Origin: Acidovorax soli
Lineage (GTDB): Bacteria > Pseudomonadota > Gammaproteobacteria > Burkholderiales > Burkholderiaceae_C
Assembly (NCBI RefSeq): GCF_014207955.1
Contig: NZ_JACHLK010000002.1
Coordinates: forward strand, 62,001 to 126,000
Direction of reading: 5' to 3'
Length of the DNA: 64,000 bases
Every line of letters starts with the position of its first letter. The stretch's first letter is position 1. The translations under genes were made by a program, and so were the position numbers. Shown here piece by piece: positions 8,712 to 16,820 of this stretch. The notes below the pieces were generated by a model. It saw only the letters and a list, made by a program, of their open reading frames with translations. It was not told where the DNA came from and searched no databases.

Positions 8712-9089
8712 ATGGAGCAGCGCATGGCGTTCACGTATCTGTTGGAAGCAAAATCACTGGCCTGGCTGTGGCTGGCGGCCAGTGTTCTCTCTGAGATCGC
8801 CGGTACCGTGGCGCTCAGGCAATCGGATGGCTTTTCCCGCGTGGTGCCCGCAGTGGTCGCCGGGGCCTGCTATGTGCTGGCGGTCTGGTGGATGTCACTG
8901 GCCATGAAGCACATCGGCATGGGGGTCACCTATGCGGTATGGGCCGGCAGCGGCTTGGGGCTGACGGCGCTGCTGGGGGCGGCGCTGTTCGATGAGCCAC
9001 TCTCGGGCCTGCGGCTTGCCGGGCTGGCCCTGGTGGTGGCCGGGGTGGTCACGCTCAGCCTGGCGGCACCATCACCACCTGCGCGCTGA
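8712..9089 (+). CDS. SMR-family small multidrug/guanidinium-type exporter
   Basis: A 125-residue inner-membrane protein with four hydrophobic helices. Helix 1 carries SEIAGTVALR, with the membrane-embedded glutamate that all SMR transporters use for proton/cation exchange. Helix 3 has MGVTYAVWAGSGLG, the family signature, and helix 4 LAGLALVVAGVVTL. SMR proteins work as dual-topology dimers and export toxic cations, guanidinium or polyamines. A second in-frame ATG at 8724 (MAFTYLL) gives a more typical length and may be the true start. The stop abuts the stop of the cytosine deaminase gene. Confidence 0.88.
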   Translation: MEQRMAFTYLLEAKSLAWLWLAASVLSEIAGTVALRQSDGFSRVVPAVVAGACYVLAVWWMSLAMKHIGMGVTYAVWAGSGLGLTALLGAALFDEPLSGLRLAGLALVVAGVVTLSLAAPSPPAR

Positions 9090-10364
9090 TCACTCGGCCA
9101 GAAACCCCACGTTGCCCGGCCTGCCGGGCAGGTCCAGCGTGGCCACGGGGGCCGGGCTGCTCGCAATGCGCTTGCCGCGCCGGTACACGGCCAGGCGCGC
9201 GGAGCGCAGGCGGATCGCCTCCACCGGGTTGCGCGCATGCAGCAGCACGAAATCGGCATGGCAGCCGGCCGCCAGGCCATAGCCTTCAAGGCCCAGCAGC
9301 CTTGCGGGGTTGGTCGTGATGGCCTCGAAGCACTGGCGCATGGCGGCCTGGCTGGTCATCTGTGCTACGTGCAGGCCCATGTGGGCGGCCTCCAGCATGT
9401 CGGCGCTGCCGCCGCCGTACCAGGGGTCCATCACGCAGTCGTGGCCAAAGGCCACGGTGAGGCCGGCGGCCATGAGTTCGGGCACGCGCGTCATGCCGCG
9501 GCGCTTGGGGTAGGTGTCGTGGCGGCCCTGCAGCGTGATGTTGATCAGCGGGTTGGCCACCACGCCCAGCTGCGCCTCGGCCATCAGCGGGATGAGCTTG
9601 CTCACGTAGTAGTTGTCCATGCTGTGCATCGACGTGAGGTGCGAACCCGCCACGCGGCCGTGCAGGCCCAGGCGGTGCGTCTCGTGTGCCAGTGTCTCCA
9701 CGTGGCGCGAGAGCGGGTCGTCCGACTCATCGCAGTGCATGTCCACGCGCTTGCCGCGCTCGGCCGCCAGCTCGCACAGGATCCTTACGCTCTCTGCCCC
9801 CTGGGCCATGGTGCGCTCGAAGTGCGGGATGCCGCCGACCACGTCCACACCCAGGTCCAGGGCGCGCGTGAGGTTGTCGAGCCCGCCTGGCGAGCGCAGC
9901 ACGCCGTCCTGCGGAAAGGCCACCAACTGCAGGTCCAGGTAGGGCGCCACGCGCTGCTTCACGTCGAGCAGGGCGCGCACGGGCAGCAGGCTGGCGTCGC
10001 TGGTATCCACATGCGAGCGGATGGCCAGCAGGCCTTGGGCCACGGCCCAGTCGCAGTAGCGCAGGGCACGCTGCACGATGGCCTCGTGCGTGAGCTGGGG
10101 CTTGAGCTCGCCCCACAGCGCAATGCCTTCGAGCAGGGTGCCGCTCTGGTTCACGCGCGGCTGGCCATAGCTGAGCGTGGAGTCCATGTGGAAATGCGCA
10201 TCCACGAAAGGCGGGCTCAGCAGCAGGCCGCCCGCGTCCACCGTCTCGTGTGCAGGGGCTTGCAAGCCCTCGGCCACTTCGGCGATGCACCCGTCCTGCA
10301 CGGCCACGGACATGTGGGTGCGGCCGTCGGGCAGGGTGGCGTTGTGGATCAGCAGGTCGAGCAT
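9090..10364 (-). CDS. codA: Cytosine deaminase (amidohydrolase superfamily)
   Basis: A 424-residue amidohydrolase closely following the E. coli CodA pattern. The metal-binding DAHFHMDSTLSYGQ is near residue 60, with NQSGTLLEGI just after it. HCDES carries the catalytic glutamate, and AFGHDCVMDPWYGGGSADML carries the catalytic aspartate and active-site loop. It hydrolyses cytosine to uracil and ammonia in the cytoplasm; uracil would feed the Upp enzyme encoded at 18089. Isocytosine or creatinine-type substrates cannot be excluded. It is the last gene of the minus-strand nucleobase cluster, 88 bases after the preceding gene. Confidence 0.88.
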   Translation of the reverse strand: MLDLLIHNATLPDGRTHMSVAVQDGCIAEVAEGLQAPAHETVDAGGLLLSPPFVDAHFHMDSTLSYGQPRVNQSGTLLEGIALWGELKPQLTHEAIVQRALRYCDWAVAQGLLAIRSHVDTSDASLLPVRALLDVKQRVAPYLDLQLVAFPQDGVLRSPGGLDNLTRALDLGVDVVGGIPHFERTMAQGAESVRILCELAAERGKRVDMHCDESDDPLSRHVETLAHETHRLGLHGRVAGSHLTSMHSMDNYYVSKLIPLMAEAQLGVVANPLINITLQGRHDTYPKRRGMTRVPELMAAGLTVAFGHDCVMDPWYGGGSADMLEAAHMGLHVAQMTSQAAMRQCFEAITTNPARLLGLEGYGLAAGCHADFVLLHARNPVEAIRLRSARLAVYRRGKRIASSPAPVATLDLPGRPGNVGFLAE

Positions 10365-10452
10365 GGTGGTGCAGGTGCAGGGCGTTGTTCGTGTTCGGCG
10401 CGGGTGGGGGTATTTTGTCGCGGATTCGTGTCTGGATCCCGTTCCTGGCGGC

Positions 10453-10902
10453 TCAGCGCCCGGGGTGTGCGGTGTAGCGGTACACCCCGGGCCGATGGCC
10501 GGCGTCGATGGCAATGCTGCGCAGCTTTTCTTCGTGCCCCGAGCTGGCCCGCGCCGTGATGCGGATGCCGTTGCGCGTGGCGTGGCAGGCAATGCGGGTC
10601 AGCGCGATCTCCGCATGGTCGTTGTTGAGTTCGCGGATGCTTTGGGTGTGCACGGCCTGCAGGGCGCCGTCGTCGCCGCGCTGCATCCATTGCAGGTACA
10701 GGAACGATTGGGCGTGCTGCGTGCCGTGCACGATGCGGTAGACACCCTCGTTCTTGCGCACAGGCCACTGGCCACAGACCTGCACCCAGTCCACTGCTTC
10801 GGCCGTGGCAAAGCGCTCGTAGGGCACATCCATGCCCAGGGCATGGGCCGGCGCGCCAGAGGCGAGTGCCAGGGCTGCAAGCCATGGGGCGGTTCTCATC
10901 AT
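10453..10902 (-). CDS. Small exported protein of the nucleoside-transport cluster
   Basis: A 149-residue protein with an N-terminal signal peptide (MMRTAPWLAALALASGAPAHA) and a periplasmic body of unknown fold. Visible features are a single Cys in VQVCGQWPV, a second Cys in IACHATRNG, and a HGTQHAQSFLYLQW stretch. It overlaps the upstream permease gene by four bases (ATGA), so it is almost certainly co-translated with the transporter. It could be an accessory solute-binding or envelope factor, but no family was recognised. Confidence 0.8.
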   Translation of the reverse strand: MMRTAPWLAALALASGAPAHALGMDVPYERFATAEAVDWVQVCGQWPVRKNEGVYRIVHGTQHAQSFLYLQWMQRGDDGALQAVHTQSIRELNNDHAEIALTRIACHATRNGIRITARASSGHEEKLRSIAIDAGHRPGVYRYTAHPGR

Positions 10903-11822
10903 CGCTCGCCCTTGCGATACGGCTTCATCAGCGCCTGCGGATACGCCGCCTTGCGTGCCACCAGCACCAGGGCCAGGATGGACAGCAGGTAGGGCAGCAT
11001 CAGGTAGACCTGATAAGGCAGCCAGGCGTCGCCCGCCTGCTGCAGGCGCAGCTGCAGCGCGTCGAAGAAGGCGAAGAGCAGGGCGCCCAGCAGCGCCTTG
11101 CCAGGCCGCCACGAGGCAAACACCACCAGCGCCACGCAGATCCAGCCGCGCCCGTTGACCATGTTGAAGAAAAAGGCGTTGAAGGCCGACAGCGTGAGGA
11201 AGGAGCCCGCCACCCCCATCAGCGCCGAACCCGCCACGATGGCTCCGGTGCGCGTGGCCGCGACCGACAGGCCCTGGCCCTCGGCGGCCTGCGGGTTCTC
11301 GCCCACCATGCGCACGGCCAGACCCAGCGGGGTGCGCATCAGCACCCAGGCCAGCAGCGGCACCAGGGCCAGCGCCAGCAGCGTGAGCGGGGTCTGTGCC
11401 GAGAGGATGGGCAGGCCCAGCCACTCCATGGGTGCAAACGGCTCGATGGTGGGCGGCGTGTTCACTTTGGGAAAACTCACGCGGTAGCCGTAGTAGCTCA
11501 GCGCCGTGGCCAGGAGCGTGATGCCCAGGCCCGAGACATGCTGCGACAGCGCCAGCCCCACGGTGAGCCAGGCATGCAAGAGGCCGAACACGGCGCCCGT
11601 GAGCGCCGCCACCAGCACCCCGGTCCACAGGCCGAAGCCCGCATACACCGTGAGCCAGCCCGTGAAGGCGCCCGCGACCATGATGCCTTCGATGCCCAGG
11701 TTGAGCACGCCGGCACGTTCGCACAAGAGCACCCCGAGCGTGCCCAGGATCAGGGGCGTGGCCACGCGCAAGGTGGCGATCCAGAAGGCCGGGTTGGCCA
11801 GGATGTCGAGGAACTCGGTCAT
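10899..11822 (-). CDS. ABC transporter permease, nucleoside/BMP type (second permease)
   Basis: A 307-residue polytopic permease of the BPD_transp_2 group. LLCERAGVLNLGIEGIMVAGAF near residue 30 is the signature of the NupQ/YufQ-type permease that pairs with BMP-family binding proteins. MVGENPQAAEGQGLSV is the cytoplasmic coupling segment facing the ATPase. It overlaps the first permease by four bases at its start and the small exported gene by four bases at its end, so the three are translationally coupled. Likely substrates are purine nucleosides or related bases. Confidence 0.9.
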   Translation of the reverse strand: MTEFLDILANPAFWIATLRVATPLILGTLGVLLCERAGVLNLGIEGIMVAGAFTGWLTVYAGFGLWTGVLVAALTGAVFGLLHAWLTVGLALSQHVSGLGITLLATALSYYGYRVSFPKVNTPPTIEPFAPMEWLGLPILSAQTPLTLLALALVPLLAWVLMRTPLGLAVRMVGENPQAAEGQGLSVAATRTGAIVAGSALMGVAGSFLTLSAFNAFFFNMVNGRGWICVALVVFASWRPGKALLGALLFAFFDALQLRLQQAGDAWLPYQVYLMLPYLLSILALVLVARKAAYPQALMKPYRKGER

Positions 11823-12880
11823 TTCCACTTCACCCGGTACTGTGTGAGGAGCGTCGCCACCAGCACGGCAATGAGCGAGGTGGCCACGATCACGTCGGCA
11901 ATGTAGGTGGGCACGCCCACGGCGCGGCTCATGCTGTCGGCCCCCACCAGCACACCGGCCACGAAGGTGCCCGCGGCGATCACGCCCAGTGGGTGCAGCC
12001 CGGCCAGCATGGCGATGACGATGCCGCTGTAGCCATAGCCGGGCGACATGTCCAGCGTGACATAGCCCGTGCGGCCCGCCACCTCGATGGCACCGGCCAG
12101 CCCGGCCAGTCCGCCCGAGAGCAGGGCCACCAGCACCACGGTGCGCGTGATGGGCACGCTGGCAAAGGCGGCAGCGCGCGCATTGGCACCCGCTGCGCGG
12201 ATGTCGAAGCCCGGCACCGTGCGCCGCAGAATGGCCCACAGGGCCAGGGCCAGCGCAATGGCCCACAGCAGTCCGGTGTGCAGGCGCGTCTGGGGTACGA
12301 GCTTGGAGAGTTCGAGGTCACCCTGCAGCGCCACGCTCTGCGGCCAACCCATGGAGAGCGGGTCTTTCATGGGGCCGTCGAGCAGGGCCGAGACCAGCAG
12401 CAGCGTGATGAAGTTGAGCAGCAACGTGGTCACCACCTCGTCCACCCCCAGGCGCGACTTCATGAGCGCCGGGCCCAGCAGCAGCAGGGCGCCGGCCAGC
12501 GCCGCCGCCAGCACCATCAGCGGGAACAGCATGTACGGCGACCATTCCAGCCCCGTACCGCCATGCAGGCCGCCCACGGCCACGGCGGCCAGCGCGCCGG
12601 CATAGAGCTGCCCCTCGGCCCCGATGTTGAACAGCCGCGCGCGAAAGGCCACGGCCGCGGCCAGCCCCGTCAGGATCAGCGGCGTGGCGCGCGTGAGCGT
12701 CTCGGTCAGCGCAAAGACCGAGCCGAAGGCGCCCTGCAGCAGCAGCCCATAGGTGCGGCCCACGGGCGCGCCGGCCCACAGCACCAGCAGGCCGCTGATG
12801 GCGAGGGTGAAGACCACGGCGCCCACCGGCGCTGCCACGTAGGCGGCGGGGGAGATGTGGTTGCGTTTTTCGAGGCGCAT
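11819..12880 (-). CDS. ABC transporter permease, nucleoside/BMP type (first permease)
   Basis: A 353-residue polytopic protein of the NupP/YufP type. FRARLFNIGAEGQLYAGALAA near residue 80 is the hallmark of the first permease in BMP-type nucleoside transporters, and GANARAAAFASVPITRT is the coupling segment. It forms a heterodimer channel with the next gene product. The ATPase gene is expected directly upstream but lies beyond two plus-strand genes (12972-14054), so the operon is physically split here. A separate promoter is therefore expected in the roughly 90 bases before 12880. Confidence 0.92.
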   Translation of the reverse strand: MRLEKRNHISPAAYVAAPVGAVVFTLAISGLLVLWAGAPVGRTYGLLLQGAFGSVFALTETLTRATPLILTGLAAAVAFRARLFNIGAEGQLYAGALAAVAVGGLHGGTGLEWSPYMLFPLMVLAAALAGALLLLGPALMKSRLGVDEVVTTLLLNFITLLLVSALLDGPMKDPLSMGWPQSVALQGDLELSKLVPQTRLHTGLLWAIALALALWAILRRTVPGFDIRAAGANARAAAFASVPITRTVVLVALLSGGLAGLAGAIEVAGRTGYVTLDMSPGYGYSGIVIAMLAGLHPLGVIAAGTFVAGVLVGADSMSRAVGVPTYIADVIVATSLIAVLVATLLTQYRVKWK

Positions 12881-12971
12881 GGGGGTTTATGGGGTGGCAG
12901 CGGTGCTGGGGGTTGACATTAATATGGCTGGATGAGGTGCCCGGTCGGCACTGCCGGGCTTTCCATTCACC

Positions 12972-13490
12972 ATGAAACACCTGCTGCTGTGTGCCGCGTT
13001 CTGGCTGTGTGCCGGTTTGGCCTGTGCCAACGGAGCGCCCAGACCAGGCGAGGCTGAAGCATCCGCACCGGTACTGGCGCATGCCATGCCGGTGGCATCG
13101 CAGGGGATATCCTCTGTCAACGCAGATGAGAACGCGCCGGGATACAGCGCATACGCCGTGTACATGGAGCAGCAAAGGCGCCTGGGGATCCGCATCGCTT
13201 GGGGCCTGGCGCTCGCCTTTGCTGTATTCGCCGGGCTGACACTGCGCAGCCGCCAGCCACGCCTGGTGCGGTTCAGCCGCATGGCGCTGTGGACGCCATG
13301 CTTTCTGCTTGCGGGTGCCTGGTTCTTTCCCGCGGCGTTGCTGGTCGCGACGGTGTTCGCCCCGGCCATTGCGGTGGCCTGGTGGAAGAGGGCGCTGTCT
13401 TGGTGGGAGCTGGGCATTGGGTCGGCACTGTACCTGCCGACGGTGTTGATCGGTTGGGCGGTGCTCCTTGCCATGGCGGGAGTCTTCTGA
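12972..13490 (+). CDS. Membrane protein, paralog 1 of a tandem pair
   Basis: A 172-residue protein of unknown family. A signal sequence (MKHLLLCAAFWLCAGLACA) is followed by a variable periplasmic part to about residue 70 and three hydrophobic helices. It shares with the next gene the motifs LRSRQPR, SRMALWTPCFLLAGAWFFP and WWKRALSWWELG. The pair is transcribed against the nucleoside-transport operon it interrupts. The role is unknown; Trp-rich membrane ends suggest an interface with the lipid surface. Confidence 0.75.
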   Translation: MKHLLLCAAFWLCAGLACANGAPRPGEAEASAPVLAHAMPVASQGISSVNADENAPGYSAYAVYMEQQRRLGIRIAWGLALAFAVFAGLTLRSRQPRLVRFSRMALWTPCFLLAGAWFFPAALLVATVFAPAIAVAWWKRALSWWELGIGSALYLPTVLIGWAVLLAMAGVF

Positions 13491-13505
13491 CATGGGCTGC
13501 CATCC

Positions 13506-14054
13506 ATGAGGCAACTGCTCGCGGGGGCCGTGCTCTGGCTGTGGTTTGGCCTGGGTTGTGCGACCGAGGCGCCTCGGCCTGGTGAGCGTGCTGCGCCTTT
13601 CATGGAGCTTGCCCCTGCCAGACCAGCCGCCTCGTACGAACTTCCCTTGCCCAACGAGGCGGAATACACCGCCCAGCTCAACGCGCACCTGCAGGCGGCC
13701 CACGAAGATCGGGAGCGGCGCCGGGAGCGGGCGCGGTGGATTTCCGCGGGATGCGTGTCGGGCCTGTTGATCAGCTTTACCGTGTTGGCCGGGTGGGCGC
13801 TGCGCAGCCGCCAGCCCCGCGCGGTGCGGCTCAGCCGCCTGGCGCTGTGGACGCCCTGCCTGTTGCTGGCCTGCGCCTGGTTCTTTCCCTGGTCGCTGTT
13901 CGCAGCGGCTGCGTTGGCCCCGGTTTTCGCGCTGGTGTGGTGGAGAAGGGCGCTGCCCTGGTGGGAGCTGGGCTTGGCGACGGCACTGTACCTGCCGGCC
14001 CTGGTGTTTACCTGGCTGGTCTTCAGGACCTTGGCCCGCATGGGCGCCGGGTAG
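13506..14054 (+). CDS. Membrane protein, paralog 2 of a tandem pair
   Basis: A 182-residue protein built like its upstream neighbour: signal-like N-terminus, a GAPRPGE-like segment (here TEAPRPGE), an extramembrane charged stretch (AAHEDRERRRERARW), then three hydrophobic helices with the shared LRSRQPR, LALWTPCLLLACAWFFP and WWRRALPWWELG motifs. It starts 15 bases after the first gene and is almost certainly a tandem duplication with diverged ectodomains. The arrangement resembles paired effector/immunity or paired-subunit genes, but nothing here proves either. Confidence 0.75.
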   Translation: MRQLLAGAVLWLWFGLGCATEAPRPGERAAPFMELAPARPAASYELPLPNEAEYTAQLNAHLQAAHEDRERRRERARWISAGCVSGLLISFTVLAGWALRSRQPRAVRLSRLALWTPCLLLACAWFFPWSLFAAAALAPVFALVWWRRALPWWELGLATALYLPALVFTWLVFRTLARMGAG

Positions 14055-14094
14055 GCGGGCCCGCGGGTCGAGTGCTGCATCGGTGCCTGCGTTG

Positions 14095-15648
14095 TCACGC
14101 GGTGCCCTCCCCACCCTGGACCGCCCCGGCCATCGCCAGTCCAATGGCTTCGCGGCTCCAGGCCTCGGCCGGCTGGGCGGGGGTGAGATGCCCCTCGTGC
14201 ATCACCGCCACGCGGTCGCCCAGGGCCAGCACCTCGTCGAGGTCGTCCGAGATCAGCAGCACGGCTGCGCCGCCATCGCGCGCGGCTATGAGCTGTTGCT
14301 GCACGAACGTAACTGCGCCGATGTCCAGGCCCCAGGTGGGCTGGTGCGCCACGATGAGCCGGGGGGCGGGGGCATCGCCAGGCGGCAGCAGGGCGCGGCC
14401 CAGGATGAGTTTCTGCATGTTGCCGCCCGAGAGCGCGCGGGCCGGCGTGTCCGCCCCGCCGCCGCGCACGTCGAAGGTGGTGGCCACGCGCTGCGCATGC
14501 TGGCGCGCGGCGGCGCGCTTGACCCAGAAGGCCTTGAACCAAGGGTGGGCGAACCAGTGGCTGCGCAGGCGCTCGGACACGGCGTTCTCCCACACCGGCA
14601 GATCGCCCACCACGCCCACGGCATGGCGGTCTTCGGGGATGCGGGCCACGCCCTGGTTCACCACCCAGGCGGGGCGGGCCAGCAGGGGCGCACCCAGCAG
14701 CGTGACCTGGCCGGCCGTGGCGGTGCGCACGCCGCACAGCAGATCGGCCAGCGCCACCTGGCCATTGCCCGAGACCCCGGCAATGGCAACGATTTCGCCC
14801 GCGTTCAGCGTGAGCGATACGCCCTGCAGCCGGTCACGCCCGGTGGCGGCGGTGGACACTTCGGCCAGCGTGCACACCGGCGCGCCCACATGCTTCGCGG
14901 GGCGGCGTTCGCTCGCCTCGATGGCATGGCCCACCATCCACTGGGCCAACTGGCCCTGCGTAGTGCCCTGGGCGGGCGCCTCGGCCACCAGCCTGCCCTG
15001 GCGCAGCACGGCCACGCGGTGCGAGACGCGCAGCACCTCGGCCAGCTTGTGGCTGATGAAGATGATGGACAGGCCCTGGGCCACCATCTGCGACAGGGTG
15101 GCGAACAGGGCCTCGCTCTCCTGCGGGGTGAGCACGGCGGTGGGCTCGTCCAGGATCAGGATGCGGGCGCCACGGTACAAGGCCTTGAGGATCTCGACCC
15201 GCTGGCGCTCGCCCACCGAGAGGCTGCCTACCAGCGCATCAGGCTGCACCGGCAGGCCGAAACGGGCCGACACAGCCAACAGTTTTTCGCGCGCGGCACT
15301 GCGGCGCGAGAAGGGCTGCCACAGCGGCTCGCTGCCCAGGAGGACGTTGTCCAGCACCGTGAGGTTGTCGGCCAGCGTGAAGTGCTGGTGCACCATGCCG
15401 ATGCCGGCGGCCAGCGCCGCGCGCGGCTGGCCGGGCGGCAGGGGCTGGCCGAAGACTTCGATGTGGCCCTCGTCGGCCACGTAGTGGCCGAACAGGATGG
15501 ACATCAGCGTGGACTTGCCCGCGCCGTTCTCGCCCAGCAGTGCCAGCACCTCGCCGCGCGCCAGCGTGAGGCCGATGCCATCGTTGGCCATCAGCTGGCC
15601 AAAGCGCTTGGTGATGCCGGTGAGGCGCAAGACGGTATCGGAGGTCAT
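14095..15648 (-). CDS. ABC transporter ATP-binding protein with two ABC domains, nucleoside type
   Basis: A 517-residue ATPase with two ABC cassettes in one chain, as in NupO/YufO and sugar-type RbsA proteins. Cassette 1 has Walker A GENGAGKST, signature LSVGERQRVEIL and Walker B LILDEPTAVLT. Cassette 2 has a degenerate Walker A (GVSGNGQVALA) and signature LSGGNMQKLILGRAL, usual for this family. It energises the permeases encoded at 10899-12880 and works with the binding protein at 16821. It ends 40 bases past the stop of the convergent membrane-protein gene. Confidence 0.93.
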   Translation of the reverse strand: MTSDTVLRLTGITKRFGQLMANDGIGLTLARGEVLALLGENGAGKSTLMSILFGHYVADEGHIEVFGQPLPPGQPRAALAAGIGMVHQHFTLADNLTVLDNVLLGSEPLWQPFSRRSAAREKLLAVSARFGLPVQPDALVGSLSVGERQRVEILKALYRGARILILDEPTAVLTPQESEALFATLSQMVAQGLSIIFISHKLAEVLRVSHRVAVLRQGRLVAEAPAQGTTQGQLAQWMVGHAIEASERRPAKHVGAPVCTLAEVSTAATGRDRLQGVSLTLNAGEIVAIAGVSGNGQVALADLLCGVRTATAGQVTLLGAPLLARPAWVVNQGVARIPEDRHAVGVVGDLPVWENAVSERLRSHWFAHPWFKAFWVKRAAARQHAQRVATTFDVRGGGADTPARALSGGNMQKLILGRALLPPGDAPAPRLIVAHQPTWGLDIGAVTFVQQQLIAARDGGAAVLLISDDLDEVLALGDRVAVMHEGHLTPAQPAEAWSREAIGLAMAGAVQGGEGTA

Positions 15649-15689
15649 GGCGCCTCCTGATCAACCAGGATGATGAGGGGAAAACCTGT

Positions 15690-15768
15690 TTCGCCGCCGG
15701 GCTGCCCCAAGGCGAAACGCGCCCCCTTGGGGGGCAGCGACCACACGCAGTGAGGGAGCGTGGGGGCC
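15690..15768. repeat. Intergenic GC-rich repeat-like block
   Basis: The gap between the ABC ATPase and the nucleosidase gene carries two strong hairpins: GCCCCCTTGGGGGGC, and a region ending CACACGCAGTGAGGGAGCGTG. It contains no gene. Similar CCCCAAGGGGG blocks are common in Comamonadaceae intergenic DNA, but whether this is a true repeat family member could not be tested here. Confidence 0.5.
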
Positions 15769-15772
15769 TTGG

Positions 15773-16723
15773 TCATTTCCATGCTGCGAGAAATGCCTGC
15801 AGCACCTTGGCCGAGTTGGCGGCCGCCAGGTGCATGAAGGTGTCCATCTCGTTGGCGCCATCGCCGCCGCCCGCCAGATCGCTCAGCGAGCGGAAGGCGA
15901 TGTAGGGCACGCCATTGCTGTGCGCCACCATGGCCGTGGCGGCGGTCTCCATGTCGAGCACATTCGCCTCGAAGGTCTTGAACGCGTACTCGCGGAAGGC
16001 CTTGTTGTCCACGAAAGCCTGGCCCGAGACGCCGTTGCCGCCCACCACCATGCGCGGGCGCTCTTTCAGGCAGTGGCTGGCGTGGCAGTGTTCCAGCGGC
16101 ACGGTGGCCAGGCCGTTGGCCACGGCCAGCATGCGCGGGTCGGCCTCGAACCAGAACTTTTGCGTGATTTTCGGGTTGGCGGCCGAGCGCACCTCCACCG
16201 GGCGCGGGTGCATCATGCCGTAGGCGGGCAGGGTGAGTTCGGCCTGCATCCAGCCCGGGGCGGTGTACTTGCCGGGCTGGTCTTCGCGCGCCATCAGCCA
16301 TTCCAGGTACTGTCCCCAGCGCGCGGGCACCGTCACGTCGCCGATGTGCAGGCCCGGGTTCACGCCGCCGGCGATGCCGGAAAAGACGATGTGGCTCACG
16401 TGGAAGCGGTCCAGCACCAGCTGCGTGTTCATGGCCGCATTGGTCATGCTGATGCCCGAGAGGAAGACCACCACGGGCTTGCCCTGCAAGGTGCCGGTGG
16501 TGAACTCCACGCCGTTGATGCTGTGTTTCACGGGCTGCTGCACCTGGGGCAGCAGCACGGTGAGCTCGGGTGCAAAGGCCGAGATCACGGCGATGCGGGG
16601 CGTGCTATCAAGGCGCGTGCCCTGCACTGAGGGGCTGGATGCGCAGCCTGCCAGGGCACCGGCCAGGGCCAGCGTGCCGAGCAGTTGGGCGATGCGGCGG
16701 GGGAGCAATGCGGTGAAGTTCAT
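15773..16723 (-). CDS. Lipoprotein purine nucleosidase / phosphorylase-superfamily protein
   Basis: A 316-residue protein with a lipobox LAGALAGC near residue 24, so it is exported and lipid-anchored. The rest is a PNP/MTAN-type phosphorylase fold: an N-terminal IAVISAFAPELTVLL glutamate-containing strand, HIVFSGIAGGV near residue 110 (phosphate/ribose site), VLDMETAATAMVAHSNGVPY near residue 265 (ME and catalytic acid region) and FRSLSD. Cytoplasmic MTA/SAH nucleosidases split purine thioribosides. A periplasmic lipoprotein form beside a nucleoside transporter suggests cleavage of extracellular nucleosides to bases, which is inference. The start is ATG 16723. Confidence 0.85.
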   Translation of the reverse strand: MNFTALLPRRIAQLLGTLALAGALAGCASSPSVQGTRLDSTPRIAVISAFAPELTVLLPQVQQPVKHSINGVEFTTGTLQGKPVVVFLSGISMTNAAMNTQLVLDRFHVSHIVFSGIAGGVNPGLHIGDVTVPARWGQYLEWLMAREDQPGKYTAPGWMQAELTLPAYGMMHPRPVEVRSAANPKITQKFWFEADPRMLAVANGLATVPLEHCHASHCLKERPRMVVGGNGVSGQAFVDNKAFREYAFKTFEANVLDMETAATAMVAHSNGVPYIAFRSLSDLAGGGDGANEMDTFMHLAAANSAKVLQAFLAAWK

Positions 16724-16756
16724 GGTCAACAGGGTAAGCGATGGACAGTACCAATG

Positions 16757-16784
16757 AAAAGGGCCACCGCAGTGAGTGGCCCTT
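16757..16784 (-). terminator. Rho-independent terminator after the BMP binding-protein gene
   Basis: A hairpin with 9-base arms AAGGGCCAC/GTGGCCCTT (16759-16767 with 16776-16784) is followed on the minus strand by TTTTC. It lies between the BMP-protein stop (16821) and the nucleosidase start (16723), so it can attenuate transcription of the downstream half of the cluster. Confidence 0.6.
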
Positions 16785-16820
16785 GGAACTCTGCGCGCAG
16801 GCGCTGCAGACAGCTGACGC

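Noticed and set aside
9237..10559. 440-residue plus-strand open frame opposite codA
   Set aside because: It is a shadow of cytosine deaminase, rich in His/Gln/Gly and with no domain; the minus strand has clear amidohydrolase motifs.
12930..12968. GCCCGG-TCGGCACTG-CCGGGC hairpin just before the first tandem membrane gene
   Set aside because: It is followed by only three T and then the start of a gene, so a terminator is not supported.
12318..14144. Long minus-strand open frames across the tandem membrane-protein pair (12318-14144 and 12887-14737)
   Set aside because: They cross into the permease and ATPase genes in a different frame and have no domain; the plus-strand pair shows signal peptides and shared motifs instead.
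14083..15660. Plus-strand open frames opposite the ABC ATPase
   Set aside because: No domain is seen, while the minus-strand product has Walker and signature motifs of both cassettes.
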